Shown here piece after piece: positions 10,443-21,450 of a stretch of DNA of 64,000 bases. A program made the position numbers and the translations under genes. This DNA comes from Ichthyophis bannanicus (taxonomy: Eukaryota > Chordata > Amphibia > Gymnophiona > Ichthyophiidae). Position 1 is the first letter of the stretch. Each line of letters opens with the position of its first letter. The notes under the pieces are model-generated. The model was not told where the DNA came from and ran no database searches. It saw nothing but the letters and a program-made list of their open reading frames with translations. Location: positions 584,256,438 through 584,320,437 of the forward strand of contig CM066033.1 of NCBI GenBank assembly GCA_033557465.1. The letters are read 5' to 3'.

Positions 10443-11170
10443 CCCGGGGGGGGGGGGGGGTTAAGATTGGCAAAGGGGGGGTGTTAAGACTGGCAAGGGG
10501 GGGTTAAGATTGGCAAAGGGGGGGTGTTAAGATTGTCAAGGGGGGTTAATATTGGCAAATGGGGGGGTTAAGATTGGCAAAGGGGGGGGTTTAAGACTGG
10601 CAAGGGGGTTTAATACTGGCAAAGGGGGGGTGTTAAGATTGGCAAAGGGGGGTTAAGATTGACAAGGGGGGGTTAAGATAGGCAAAGGGGGGGTATTAAT
10701 ACTGGCAAGGGGGGGGTTAAGACTGGCAAAGGGGGGGTGTTAAGATTGGCAAGGGGGGGTTAAGATTGGCAAAGGGGGGGTTAAGATTGGCAAAGGGGGG
10801 GGTTTAAGACTGGCAAGGGGGTTAATACTTGCACAAGGGGGGTGTTAAGATTGGCAAAGGGGGGGGTTAAGATTGGCAAGGGGGGGTTAAGATTGGCAAA
10901 GGGGGGGTGTTAAGAATGGCAAGGGGGGGTTAAAACAGGCAAAAGGGGGGTGTTAAGATTGGCAAAGGGGGTGGTGTTAAGATTGGCAAGGGGGGGTTAA
11001 GACTGGCAAAGGGGGGTGTTAAGATTGGCAAAGGGGGTGGTGTTAAGATTGGCAAGGGGGGGTTAAGATTGGCAAAGGGGGGGTGTTAAGACTGGCAAGG
11101 GGGGGTTAAGACTGGCAAGGGGGGGTTAAGCGGCAAGGACTGGCAAGGGGGGGGGTTAAGACTGGCAAGG
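10443..11170 (+). repeat. G-rich minisatellite, about 20-bp units
   Basis: Roughly 35 units of the form GGGGGGTTAAGATTGGCAAA, varying in G-run length (5-10) and in T/C. Repeated G runs give quadruplex-forming potential on the plus strand. Confidence 0.95.
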
Positions 11171-12300
11171 GGCTGGGGGCTGTCTGGAAATGGGGCGATG
11201 GGGGGGTTAGGACTGGTAATGGGCTATGGGGGGGTTAGGACTGATAATGGGCTATGGGGGGGCTAGGACTGGTAATGGGCTGTGGGCTGTTGGGGGGGTT
11301 AGGACTGATAATGGGCTATGGGGGGGGTTAAGACTGGTAATGGGCTGTGGGCTGATGGGGGCTGTCTGGAAATGAGGTGATGGGGGTTAGGACTGCTAAT
11401 GGGCTATGGGGGGGGTTAAGACTGGTAATGGGCTGTGGGCTGATGGGGGCTGTCTGGAAATGAGGTGATGGGGGTTAGGACTGCTAATGGGCTATGGGGG
11501 GGTTAGGACTGATAATGGGCTACGGGGGGCTAGGACAGGAAATGGGCTGATGGGGAGGGGTTAGGACTTGAGGTGGGCTGATGTGGTTAGGACTGGTAAT
11601 GGGCTGTGGGCTGATGGGGGGGTTAGGACTGGCAATGAGCTATGGGGGGCTGACTGGAAATGGGCTGATGGGGTTAAGACTGGAAGTGGGCTGATGGGGG
11701 GTTAGGACTGGTAATGGGTTATTGGGGGGCTTAAACTGAAAATGGGGTGATGGGGGTTAGGACTGGAAGTGGGTTGATGGGGGGCTAGGACTGGTAATGG
11801 GTTGGGGGGTTGCTATGACTGGAAATGGCCTGAGTGGAAGGGGAGGCTTGAACTGCAAATAGCTGATGGGGAGGGAGCTTGGAATGGAAATGGGCTGTGA
11901 GGGAAGGGAGCTAGGACTGAAAATGGGCGGACGGAGCAGCTAGGATAGGACTGGAAATGGGCTGTTGGGGGGAGCTAAGATTGGAAATGGGCTGTGGTGG
12001 GGGTTTGAATTGAAATGGACTCATGGAGGGGCTAGAACTGGAAGTAGGCTCATGGGGGGCTTGGACTGGAATTGGGCTGAGTGGAGGGGAGCTAGGATTT
12101 GACATGGGCTGATGGTGGGGCTAGGAAATGACTAGAAATGGGCTGATGGGGGCTAGGATTGTAAATGAGCTGATGGAGGGACTCAGACTGAAAATGGATG
12201 GGGGAGCTAGGACTGGAAATGGGTTGATGGGGGGCTAGGACTGGAAATGGGTTGATGGGGGGCTAGGACTGGAAATGGGCTGATGCAGGGACTAGAAGGG
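11170..12300 (+). repeat. Second G-rich minisatellite, about 25-40-bp units
   Basis: Degenerate units built from TTAGGACTGGTAATGGGCTG followed by ATGGGGGG. They become less regular toward 12300. The array appears to have diverged from the same kind of GGGG-TTAA/TTAG-GACTGG unit as the array before it. Confidence 0.9.
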
Positions 12301-13329
12301 AATGGATGCTGGCTGAGACTGGAACTAGAAGGGAGCTGATGTTGGGGGAGGATTAGAATGGGATGGGGTTGGGAGAGTAAAATGGAGAGGGGAAAAATAT
12401 ATTTTGTGTGGGAGGGATGAAAAATCTACAATTGGCCGGGTATTGGGAGAGTAAGTGGTGATTGAGGATGGAGAGGTAAAATTTGTGTGGATGAAATAGG
12501 AATGAGGAAAGAGCAAAAGGAGAAAGATTAGTATGTTAAAGCAGATGTAGAGAGAGAGAATGGAAAAAAAAAACTAGAAGAGAGAAGAAAGAACAAATGG
12601 ACAGCAGACGATGGACAGTTAGCAGAAAACATGAAGAAACCAGAAGAAAGTGGCTGGAGCAACTGCAACTGAAGAAAATGCACAAAAGGTAGAAAGATAT
12701 CTCTTTATTTTGAATTTATTAACTGGAATATGAAAGCTCTGGGAAATGTGCATCATTAACGTCTGCGCTTTGTTTGGTACAAGAGGAAATTAATTTATAG
12801 TTTTATTTCTACAGTGGTGTTGTACATTCCAAGTTTGGCTTTTGGGGTTCCCAGTTTAATTATTGCCTTCCTGTTTCTAAATTGTGATTCCTTGTTTGGT
12901 GATGGTCTATGTTCTGCATGTGTAACTGAGCTGAGGTATTCTATTTATGTAATTCCTATTTGACATTGCCACTTGTTCTCTTTCCCCAGTATTCTCTGAA
13001 ATGTATTGGTTTAATATTTGCAGTGTTGCCTTTTGATAGGTAGGGTATGGTGCTTTGTGAGTCCCGGTAATCCTGTCAGGGTACGGCGGGTTTGCTATGG
13101 GTTCTAAATGGGCAGCATTTGTAGTAGTTCCTAATGTGCCTGGCGGTTGGATTATAGTAATGTAGAAATCTTTTAGTCTTTCTTTATCCATACACTCATT
13201 AAGAGACATATTTACTAAAAGTTAGTGTCTGGTAACATTATGCAAATAAGACCACTTATGCAAATGAGGCCCCGCACCGAGTCTCCGCACATGGCCCCGC
13301 ACCCCCCTTGGGCCGCCCCTGCATGTGGC

Positions 13330-14362
13330 ACAGTGACTCGTAGATTCTGTCCTAGTGTGAGCTTATCTGCTTCACTCACTAACAATGCTGTGGCTGCAAC
13401 TGCTCTCAAGCAAGGTGGCCATCCTTTGGCCACAGTGTCCAATTGTTTTGATAGGTATGCTACAGGTCGCTCCCAATTTCCCAATTTCTGAGTCAACATG
13501 CCTAAGGCATTTCCTTGTGCTTCATGTACAGTGGAAAGGCTTGTGAACATCTGGTAGTCCAAGGGCTGGTGATGACATCAATTCTTCCTTTAACATCTTG
13601 AAGGCTGTATCCTGCTCAGGTCCCCACTCCAGTGGCGATTTTTCTTCTCCTTTTGTGGCTTCATACAGTGGTTTGGTGATTTGGGCAAAGTTGGGAATCC
13701 AGATTCGGCAATATCCTGCCGCTCCCAGAAAGGATCTGACTTGCTTTCTGGTAGTTGGGGTTGGAATTCTGCATACTGCTTCTTTTCTCTCTCTGCCTAA
13801 TTTTCGGCTTCCTTGGGTTATACGAAAGCCCAAGTATTTCACTTCTTTTTGGCATAGTTGTGCTTTTGCTCTGGAAACTTTGTATCCAGCTTCATCTAGT
13901 AACTGCAAGAGGTCTTTGGTGGCTTGTATACATTCACTTTCTGATACAGCAGCTATCAGCAGATCGTCCACGTATTGGAGAAGCACTCCCTTCCCCGGGG
14001 CCACTGGATAGCTGAAAGGTCTTGATTCAGCGCAGCACTAAAGATGGTAGGCGAATTCTTGAATCCTTGGGGTAATCGTGTCCAAGTAAGTTGGCCCCCT
14101 CTTCCCGAGATAGGGTCCTGCCATTCAAATGCAAATAATATCTGACTTATGGGGGCTAATCTTATGCAAAAGAATGCATCTTTTAAATCTAGTACAGTGA
14201 AGTGGGTAGCTTCAGCAGGTATCAGTCAAAAAGAAGAGTGTAAGGATTGGGTACAACTGGATGTATGGTCTCAACTGCTTCATTCACTCTTCTTAGATCT
14301 TGCACTGGGCGGTAGTCATCTGTTCCAGGCTTTTTCACTGGCAGAAGTGGAGTGTTCCATGG
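13330..14362 (-). pseudogene. pol: ERV pol, reverse transcriptase part
   Basis: Minus-strand fragments in three frames encode the reverse transcriptase: the [16 protein letters not shown] finger region near 14300, LDLKDAFF near 14190, a LPQGFKNSP block near 14060, and the YVDD active site near 13970. The thumb and connection follow down to LRVTVPH at 13330. Frameshifts occur near 14228, 14011 and 13526. A stretch between the protease and the finger region is missing where a SINE-like element was inserted at 14363. The coding order continues across the hAT-like element into RNase H at 9465. This is a dead copy with lesions that would block pol expression. Confidence 0.9.
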
Positions 14363-14581
14363 GGATTTATTTATTTATTTTTATTTATTTATTTAACTAT
14401 TTCTTTTATACCGCCCCTTCCAGAGATCAAGGGCGGTTTACATATAACAGGTTAACAGTCTTGTACACAGTTTGTATACATTTTACATTTTACATAGAAC
14501 AATAGAAATCAACTATTTACATTGAACATTGTACATAGAACAATAGAAATCAACTATTTACATTGAACAGTAAATATATTA
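14363..14581 (-). mobile_element. SINE-like insertion in ERV pol, copy 1
   Basis: Read on the minus strand it starts near TGTTTTTCTTTAATATATTT. It contains a repeated AATAGTTGATTTCTATTGTT block and a CGCCC...GGGGCGG hairpin, then ends in AAATAAATAAATAAAAATAA. A near-identical copy with the same 5' start lies at 23545-23755. No clear target duplication is visible, and pol sequence is missing at the site. Confidence 0.8.
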
Positions 14582-15187
14582 AAGAAAAACAGCTCTTGGG
14601 AGAGGGTACTGCTTGACATGTACTGGTGTAGCACTAGGCTTGAGAGTTACAATTATTGGAGCTATATGTTTGGCTAGGCCTGGAGGACTGCCTTCTGCCC
14701 ATACTCCAGGTGGTGCATCAATGCTTTTCAAAGTTTGTTCAAAATAGGTGTCTTGGGCAGATTCATCACTGTAATATCTCCATTCTTCTTCTCGGGGAAC
14801 TGTAAGCAGCATTATTCCTGCTGGTTTGGCTTGAGAATTTACTGTCATTTGCATTTCTCCTCTTTCAGTGAAGGATACTTGGGCTTGTAGCTTAGCTAAC
14901 ATATCTCGTCCCAGTAGTGGCACTGGACATTCTGGCATATAAAGGAATTGATGAGTTATTTGTTGTCCTCCTAGACTGCATATGTGATTCTGAAGAAAAG
15001 GTTTTGTAGCTTTGGCACCAGTTGCTCCTACAATAGTGACTGCTTTTGTAGAAAATGGGGCTATCTTCTTGTCTACTACTGAATGTTCTGCTCCAGTATC
15101 AACCATAAAGTTCATAACTTGGTCTCCTATTTGTATTCCGACCATAGGCTCCTGGAGACCTAAAGCAAATTCGGAGCCCGGTCTGTC
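14579..15187 (-). pseudogene. pro: ERV protease and start of pol
   Basis: This frame follows the TAG at 15188-15190 without a shift, as in gammaretroviruses where pro-pol is made by stop-codon readthrough. The aspartic protease shows the catalytic DTGA (VDTGAEHSVV) and the second conserved block LLGRD. The pol N-terminus (VKQYPLPR) comes next and is cut by the SINE-like insertion at 14581. The protease part itself is open. It cannot be joined to a working pol because of the insertion and the frameshifts beyond it. Confidence 0.88.
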
Positions 15188-17077
15188 CTAATCCACGTCA
15201 TCTTCATCATGGGCTGTCATAGCCAATGCTTGTACGGCTTCTCCTCTTTCTGGCTGGTATTGCTCTCAATTGGCTCCTTCGCGGTTTCGGGGACGGCCTC
15301 GTCTTTCTTCTCTCCATTGATGATTGTTTTCGTCATCTTGATGGGCGTCTTCGAGTTGCGGGCATGCATCTCTCCAATGTCCTTCCTCCCTGCAGTAGGC
15401 GCATTGGTTTACGCCTAGCTGGGGCCGACCTCCGCCTCGGCCCCGCCCCCTTCCTCTGCTCCGTCGACTAGGGATACCTCCCCTTTTCTGTTCAACTATG
15501 GCCGCAGCCAAAAAATCCGCTTTCTTCTTCATCTTTCGATCACATTCTCTCTGCCTTTCATTATCACGATTCACATACACTTTATGAGCGACTTCCAATA
15601 ACTGAGTTGCATTCATGCCCGCAAACCCTTCTAATTTCTGTAATTTACGTCTAATGTCTGGTTGAGACTGATTTACAAAAGCAGAATTCACCATGCATAA
15701 ACTTCCTGGTGCATCGGGATCATAGGGAGTATACATTCTATATGCTTCAGTTAATCTTTCATAAAACACTGCTGGGCTCTCATCTATGCCTTGGGTAACT
15801 TCAGTAACTTTGGAAAGATTCATAGCTTTCGGGCCCCCTCTTTTCAGGCCCTGTATAAAGCCTTGGCGAAAACGGGCTAGGGCTCTAGCTCCTCTTTCTG
15901 TATTTGGATCCCATCGGGGGTCTTCATTCGGGAATTCTCTTTGGGCCGCTTCCCGATTATCTATTCTTTCCTCCCCCCTTTCTCCTGGAGCTACCGGGTT
16001 ATCCGCCAGCCAGTCTATAGCTGCTTTTCTAATTCGTGTCCGCTTCTCTGTAGTAAATAAAGTGGACAGGAGTTGGCGGCAATCTGCCCATGTTGGTTGG
16101 TGGGTTTCCATAATAGTATTCACTAATTCTGTAAGCTCTTGGGGCTTATTGGTATAGGAGGCATAATGTGTCCTCCAATTTAACAAATCAGTGGTAGAGA
16201 AGGGGACATACACATAATTTAGGGGTCCCGCCACCACCTCATTATCTTCATTTCTTATGGGTATTCCCGGGACTTGCCGTAAAGGCATCATCTTGGCAGT
16301 AGATGTCTTTTGGGATCTGAGAGATATTCTCGTAACTGTCCTGTCAGGGGTTATTTTCTTCTTTTCTTCGTGCTTTACTTTAGATTTACTTTTCACTGGC
16401 GAGCTAACACTGGCAGCCACTTTTACACTGTCAGTATCACTCGGGGAATTTTCAGTTTCTTCCTTCTCTGTTTCTGTATCTGATTCTCCTTTTTCTGTCT
16501 CGGTAGAATCATCTTCTTCAATTAAAGGGAGCTCATCTACCTGCTCTTTGGGTAATGGCTCAGGGGTTGGGTCCCGTTCTTGCTGTCTCCGGGGCTCTGG
16601 GGCAGGACGTGGGGCTACTCTCACTGGGCGCTGGGTTTGGGGCTGTCGGGTAATCATTTCTGGGGAATCAGGATCTACCAGGATGGGTTTCTTCCTGGAT
16701 TTCTCACCTTTCCCTTTCTTTCTAGGCTGTTCTATTTTCTGACTATAATCTGCCTTTGCTAACATTATTCTGCACTGTTCTTCATAACAGCGCTTCGCCC
16801 AAGGGGGCGGATCTTCACAAATACTTAACCAGGAATCTATATAGGGGTACTGATCGGGGTGCGCTATTCGCACTCTACGGTGCACTAACTGAATATGTCC
16901 TACATTAAAGGTTCCCTCTCGGGGCCAGGTAGGGTCTAGATCGGGCCACTCCCTAGTACACAAAATCTGTAAACGAGCTGCAGTCATTTTAATACCATAG
17001 TCTCCGGAATATCCTTCTTTAAAATGTGCGATCATACATTCTAATGGAGTGTTCCTAGTAGACCCCGCCCCTCCCAT
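15188..17077 (-). pseudogene. gag: ERV gag polyprotein with a premature stop
   Basis: The ATG at 17077 gives an N-terminal MGGAGS, a myristoylation signal, so it is preferred to the non-ATG extension to 17098. Matrix is followed by an acidic, proline-rich linker (PRPAPEPRRQQ and stretches of E, D and S), then capsid with a major-homology-like region (QGIDESPAVFYERL, about 150 residues from the end). Nucleocapsid has RGRGRGRGGG and one CCHC knuckle (CAYCREEGHWRDAC). A TGA at 15266-15268 stops the frame about 25 codons before the TAG at 15188-15190. The TAG is the likelier natural readthrough stop because pro continues in the same frame. Gag would form the virus-like core. Confidence 0.9.
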
Positions 17078-17801
17078 TTCGATGTGTGCGCGCAACAACA
17101 GACAAAAGGGAAAAGGAGGGCGGACCGTGGGTAAGGGGTCCTCACGGCCCTAGAAACATTTAGGGAAAATGAATAACAAGACAAGACGACAATCGCTTCC
17201 CCCTTTTTACGACCTGAACGCGGTCGCCCGGTCAGGAAATGCGTTACTCAGGGGTCCGCCTTCGCTTGGCCCGTGCTGCCAGAACTCTCATTCACACTTC
17301 ATTCACACAATCATGCTAGCAACGTATCCCAGAATGCATTCATTTCTATCTATTCTGACTAGTCTTGTTCAAATTCCAAAATACAAGAAGACGGGGGTTT
17401 CGCCCTGCGAATACCCATGCGGGGTTACTCGGCCCGTCTTTGAGAGGTGATCAAGCTCTCTTACCAATTTCCAAGTTCCAAGTTCAATATCCAAATGGCA
17501 GCACTGCTCTTTCTTATCTGTCTAGACATAACAAATCAAAACTTTACTCACCGGATCCGGTCCTCAAACTTCCCAAGCAAGCGCATGAGTTGGACCTCGG
17601 ACTCCCCTCACTCGGGTTCGAGGTGTTGGCTCCAGCCGGGCCCGGCACCCGCCGAGGTCCGGCCAGCTCCCTCCGATGCAAGGGACCGGCGGCGCCAGGG
17701 AGCAGCCCCCGTCGGAAAGGCGCGATCCCGGCAGGACCAAACCTGACCTGTAGAGGCGGAAGTCGTGGTATATTGCCCTATATACACTCTGATTCCTCAA
17801 C
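17078..17801 (-). other. ERV 5' leader
   Basis: Untranslated region between the primer site and gag, partly GC-rich (17590-17760). It presumably includes the packaging signal and splice donor, which I could not fix. Plus-strand open frames here are incidental. Confidence 0.6.
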
Positions 17802-17819
17802 TTCCCGGCCAATGCACCA
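17802..17819 (-). other. ERV primer binding site for tRNA-Gly
   Basis: On the minus strand the 18 bases TGGTGCATTGGCCGGGAA lie 6 nt inside the 5' LTR. They are the exact complement of the 3' end (with CCA) of vertebrate tRNA-Gly (GCC). Confidence 0.9.
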
Positions 17820-17825
17820 AGAATA

Positions 17826-18485
17826 TGTAGCAGCAGAGCGCAGACAAACCAATGATACCAGGAGTCTGTTCAGAAGGTCCAAATCATTTATTTGTGCACA
17901 AGTCTCAAGCAAGATCAAATTCAAAATGGCTGAGCAATGTTCTCTGGCAATACAACAACTTTTATAGACTTTTGCTCCATTCTAGGTATAGGAAAACATT
18001 TCATTGGTCCCGGTAACCTCCCGTACCTCCCGTACCCCTTCTATTGGTCCCGGTCCCGGTACTGATATGATTATCCAATTATGTTCTTTGAGTGGGCTCA
18101 GCACCTGCTCACCCCCCTTCTAGTCCCAATTACAATGGCCAGTTCACCAACTTGTTACTTTCCTATTTCCAAGGCCATTGGTCTAGTTAGTACGTGCGGG
18201 GAAGCAGGGCTCTGTAACCTTTCTGTCAGCAGTTTTAATTAAATCCCTTACAGCTGTATTCTCTTATCAGTGGCTTTTAAACATATTTTTCTGTATTTTT
18301 CCAGGTTTCAATTCTACTTGTCTAAGCTAATTCAATACTTTACTGAGTTCTAATTCTACAATAGCAGCATGTTGGGGAACGTGTAATTCCTATGGGCCTC
18401 TTCACAGGCTTCATTTACAGGTCAAGCTAGTTAGGCCTGTCTGTTTATGTCAGACACTGTGGATCACAGGCCTTCACCTGCCACA
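17826..18485 (-). repeat. ERV 5' LTR
   Basis: 660 bp, with the same sequence as the 3' LTR apart from a 6-bp tandem duplication in the CCGGT-rich block near 18050. No base substitutions were seen by eye. It ends against TTAC of the interrupted hAT transposase. Confidence 0.93.
17959..17966 (-). promoter_or_regulatory. TATA box of the ERV 5' LTR
   Basis: TATAAAAG on the minus strand. AATAAA follows at 17887-17892, consistent with a U3-R-U5 layout. Confidence 0.7.
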
Positions 18486-19983
18486 TTACTGAAGGGGAAT
18501 TTGTAAAAGATTGTTTTCTTGAAGCAGCTGACAATCTTTTTGAAGGATTTAAAAATAAGAAAGAGATCATAACTGCTATTCAAGATGTACAATTGTCAAG
18601 AAACACCGTCATGCAGTGAATAGAAAACATGTGTGGAGACACAACTGACCAATTGTTGGAGGATGTTTCAAATTGTGTTGCATTCTCACTCCAACTGGAT
18701 GAATCTACAGACATAAGAGACATAGCCCAGTTACTAGTCTTTATCCGGATGGTTTTTGAAGACTTCAGTGTTAAAGAAGAACTACTTGGAATGATTTCTT
18801 TAAAAGGGAGAACTACTGGGCAGGAAATATTCAGTTCTTTCCATTCTTTTGTGACAAAGTGTAATCTTCCATTGCATAGACTTGTTTCCATCACTACTGA
18901 TGGAGCAAAAGCAATGAGAGGTGAGGTTAACAGTTTCATAGCCCTCTGTAGACAGCATGACGACTTCCTAGATTTCCTTGCTTACCACTGCATCATTCAC
19001 CATCAAGCTTTGGCAAGCAAGAGACTCAATACAAAGACTGTCATGGATATCACTTTCAAAATTGTAAATTCAGTTCATGGAAGATCACTTCAAAGATGGC
19101 TTTTCAATCTTACTCTTGATGAAGGGGCAGCGGAAATCATTTTGCACACAGATGTAAGGTGGCTAAGTAGGCACAAATTTCTGCAAAGATTTCATGATTT
19201 GCTGAATGAAATAAGTTTTTTCATTCAGCAAAGGAGAGGGGAGATGACCAAGCAGAGTTGGAAGATGAGGAGTGGTTATGTGATCTGGCATTTCTCGCTG
19301 ACTTTACAGGCGAACTAAGTGATTTGAACCTTGAACTACAAGGTAAAAACAAATGCATTGGCGAGATGATGAGTACAGTTTCATCCTACAAGAGCAAATT
19401 TGAGTTAATGATGACTGACCTTGCAAACAACACTTTTGATCATTTTCCTAATACGCAGGACCATCTGGGACAATATCCAAATTTTGTTTTTCAGAACGAG
19501 AAGTATGTGACAGAAATCTGTTCTGTTATCCAGGAATTCGAAAATAGATTCTGTGACTTCCAAAAAATTGGAACAGTTGTGGAGTACTTGTCATACCCAT
19601 TCAAAGTAGATGTGGACATTAAAGAAACTGCAGCTGCTATCAGTAAAAATTACTAATTGAACAAGCCATCTCTTGAAAATGAAATATTAACCCTTAAAAA
19701 TGACATTTTTCTCAAGACCCGTGCTGAGCAAGAATCGTTTTCGAAGCTAGTGCCTAGAGACAAATTTCCCAACTTGAGAAGATGCAGTGAAGCTGTACAT
19801 TCCTGTTTCGGTTCAACTTATTTGTGTGAATCTGCGTTTTCCCATCTGAATATGACAAAGAGTACACAATGTTCCAACATGACAGATGAACATCTCCAGG
19901 AATCCCTGTGACTGGCCCTCACACAATATTCACCCAACTTCAAAAAGCTGGTTGATAAAATGCAGGCTCAGACATCTCACTAA
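18486..19983 (+). pseudogene. hAT transposase, C-terminal part
   Basis: The reading frame interrupted at 4415 resumes here (EGEFVKDCFLEAADNLFEGF). Recognisable hAT blocks follow: LQLDESTDIRDIAQL (first catalytic Asp), SITTDGAKAM (second Asp), the YHCIIHHQAL block, DVRWLSR, and the C-terminal dimerisation region with YLCESAFSHLNMTKS (catalytic Glu), as in GTF2IRD2/ZBED5-like proteins. It is broken by TGA at 18617-18619, a frameshift near 19250, TAA at 19654-19656 and TGA at 19909-19911. The lesions show the transposase was dead or dying independently of the ERV. Confidence 0.88.
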
Positions 19984-20378
19984 TGAGCAGGAGCGAAATA
20001 TTAAAGATTGTGCAAGATGAGCCTGGATCAATACTCAACCTAAATTTAACACAAATTACTCAATAAAAGTTAAAGAAAGTTATTACTCAATAAAACTTTA
20101 AGAAAAAATGTACTTTCCATTTCCCCTTGCAGTTCTTACTGGATCTTCGTCTCTCTGTTTTGTTTTTGCTTAATTTGCTTTTACTGCTGATCACATCCAA
20201 GTAAATGACAGAAGGTTCATTAAAAATGGGGGGGGGGGGGAATCCTCCAACTTTATTGGGTTAAAATTTAATTTGAAACTAATTTGAAACTTAATTTTTA
20301 TGGTGGTAGATCACCGGCACTTTTGGCCGGAAAAAGTAGATCACGACCTGTTTGAAGTTGGACATGCCTGCACTATAC

Positions 20379-21450
20379 TATATGCTCTCTTGGGGTTTTG
20401 CAGCTCAAATGCATGACCTTTCATTTTTAAGCATTCTTCCCCATTCTTCGTGCTCTGCTAAATCCCTCCTCATGTTATCCACACCTTCCAGGATGTCTTA
20501 CAAAATTGTTAAAAATAAACAGGATCAAGGACCAAATCCTGCTGCACTCCACTGATAATGCTTCTCTCTTCAGTGTGAACTGCATTTGCTACTATCCTCT
20601 GTCAACTCTCACTCAACAAGTCAGTCACTTTAGGGTCCATTCCAAGGGTACTTAGTTTATGTGGATAGATGTCAAAGACCTTGATGAAATCTAGGTTCCA
20701 CATCTAGCACACTCCCCTAATCCAATTCTTTAGTAACTTAGTCAAAGAAATCAGATTCATCAAACAAGGCTTACCTCTGATAAGGCCATGCGGTCTTGGA
20801 TTGTGTAATACCTTGGATTTCAGCACTGCAGCAGAAATTGCTTTTGCTCATTTAGCAGTGTTTCCATTAATTTAATCTCCACAGATTAGACAGTCTGTAG
20901 TTATCAACCTCTTTTTTTACTTCTACTTTTGTGGACAGGAACCACATTCACCCATCTCTGGTCTTCTGGGATCATTCCCGATTCCAAAGAAGCATTGAAA
21001 AGGTCAGACAATGGAGCCACCAGTACTCCTCTAAGTTCTTTCAATATCTTCGGATGAATCCCATCTGGCACCATTACTTTGTCTGCTTTTAATTTAGTTA
21101 GCTCTTCATTAATACAGTTTTCTGAAAATAGCTCATTTCGCTACCTCACTTCCATTCCGATTTGTGTGGGCGTTTGCTGAGGTCCCATTCCTAGCTCTTA
21201 ATTTGTAAACATAGAAAAGAAATATCTGTTATTCTTTATTTTCATCAGCTTCTACATATTTCTCTGCTTTACTCTTGAGCCTTAGAATGCCACCTTTGTA
21301 CTTCCTTCTGTCACTAACATACCTAAAAAAATGTTAGTGTTTTGGCTATTTTTAATTCCATTTACATCTTCAGTTTCCTGACTACTTTAGCAGCTTCTCT
21401 GAGCTTCTCCAGATACTGTTGTGTGTCTTCCTCTTTCTGCTGTTTGTTAA
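20379..21450 (-). pseudogene. Old CR1-like LINE relic, reverse-transcriptase core
   Basis: Minus-strand translation gives degraded CR1 blocks: YLEKLREAAKVVRK (near 21400), PDGIHPKILKELRG and SGMIPEDQRW (near 20950-21070), then weaker palm sequence to 20379. Together with 2297-3078 and 26451-27500 this is one element, split by the hAT transposon and by the younger CR1. Many stops and shifts. Confidence 0.72.

Larger units (their letters stand above)
9871..13321. mobile_element. Non-autonomous hAT-like element inside ERV pol
   Basis: The ends CAGGGCCGGCCC and (reverse complement) CAGGGGCGGCCC match at 11 of 12 positions. An exact 8-bp duplication CATGTGGC flanks them (9863-9870 and 13322-13329). 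Removing the element rejoins the pol sequence at a consistent position. The interior has no transposase. It holds a long hairpin (9985-10417), two G-rich tandem arrays (10443-12300) and about 1 kb of ordinary AT-rich sequence, including a 100-codon minus-strand frame at 12907-13209 that I do not recognise. Confidence 0.85.
4416..18485 (-). mobile_element. Gamma-type endogenous retrovirus (ERV), 14 kb with nested insertions
   Basis: The provirus reads right to left: 5' LTR, tRNA-Gly primer site, leader, gag, pro, pol, env, polypurine tract, 3' LTR. It is flanked by TCAC (4412-4415) and TTAC (18486-18489), a 4-bp duplication with one mismatch, as gammaretroviruses make. Its length is inflated by a hAT-like element (9871-13321), a 372-bp fold-back insertion (9466-9837) and a SINE-like piece (14363-14581). 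Gag and pol are broken while env is open. The single CCHC knuckle, same-frame gag-pro arrangement and CXXC/CX7CC env point to a gamma-like lineage related to the ERV3-type group; the group assignment is inference. Confidence 0.93.
3079..20370 (+). mobile_element. hAT transposon (GTF2IRD2/ZBED-type) split by an ERV
   Basis: The element begins CAGGCATGTCCAAC at 3079 and ends in its reverse complement GTTGGACATGCCTG at 20370. It is flanked by a perfect 8-bp duplication CACTATAC (3071-3078 and 20371-20378), the length typical of hAT insertions. Without the ERV at 4416-18485 the element is about 3.2 kb. It carries a 5' region without recognisable coding (3079-4068), a degenerate BED-finger/hAT transposase in two pieces, and a 3' tail with a second inner inverted segment (GTAGATCACGACCTG near 20330-20350, GTAGATCGC near 3100). 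It landed in the old minus-strand CR1-like LINE. Confidence 0.9.

Noticed and set aside
10443..11170. Regularly spaced repeats resembling a CRISPR array
   Set aside because: Units are contiguous G-rich minisatellite repeats without unique spacers, in vertebrate DNA, with no cas genes.
12907..13209. 100-aa minus-strand protein in the hAT-like element
   Set aside because: No recognisable domain, and no other copy to show it is kept; left unannotated as a gene.
17802..17819. 3' part of a tRNA-Gly gene
   Set aside because: Only the last 18 bases with CCA are present, directly beside the LTR, on the strand expected of a retroviral primer site.
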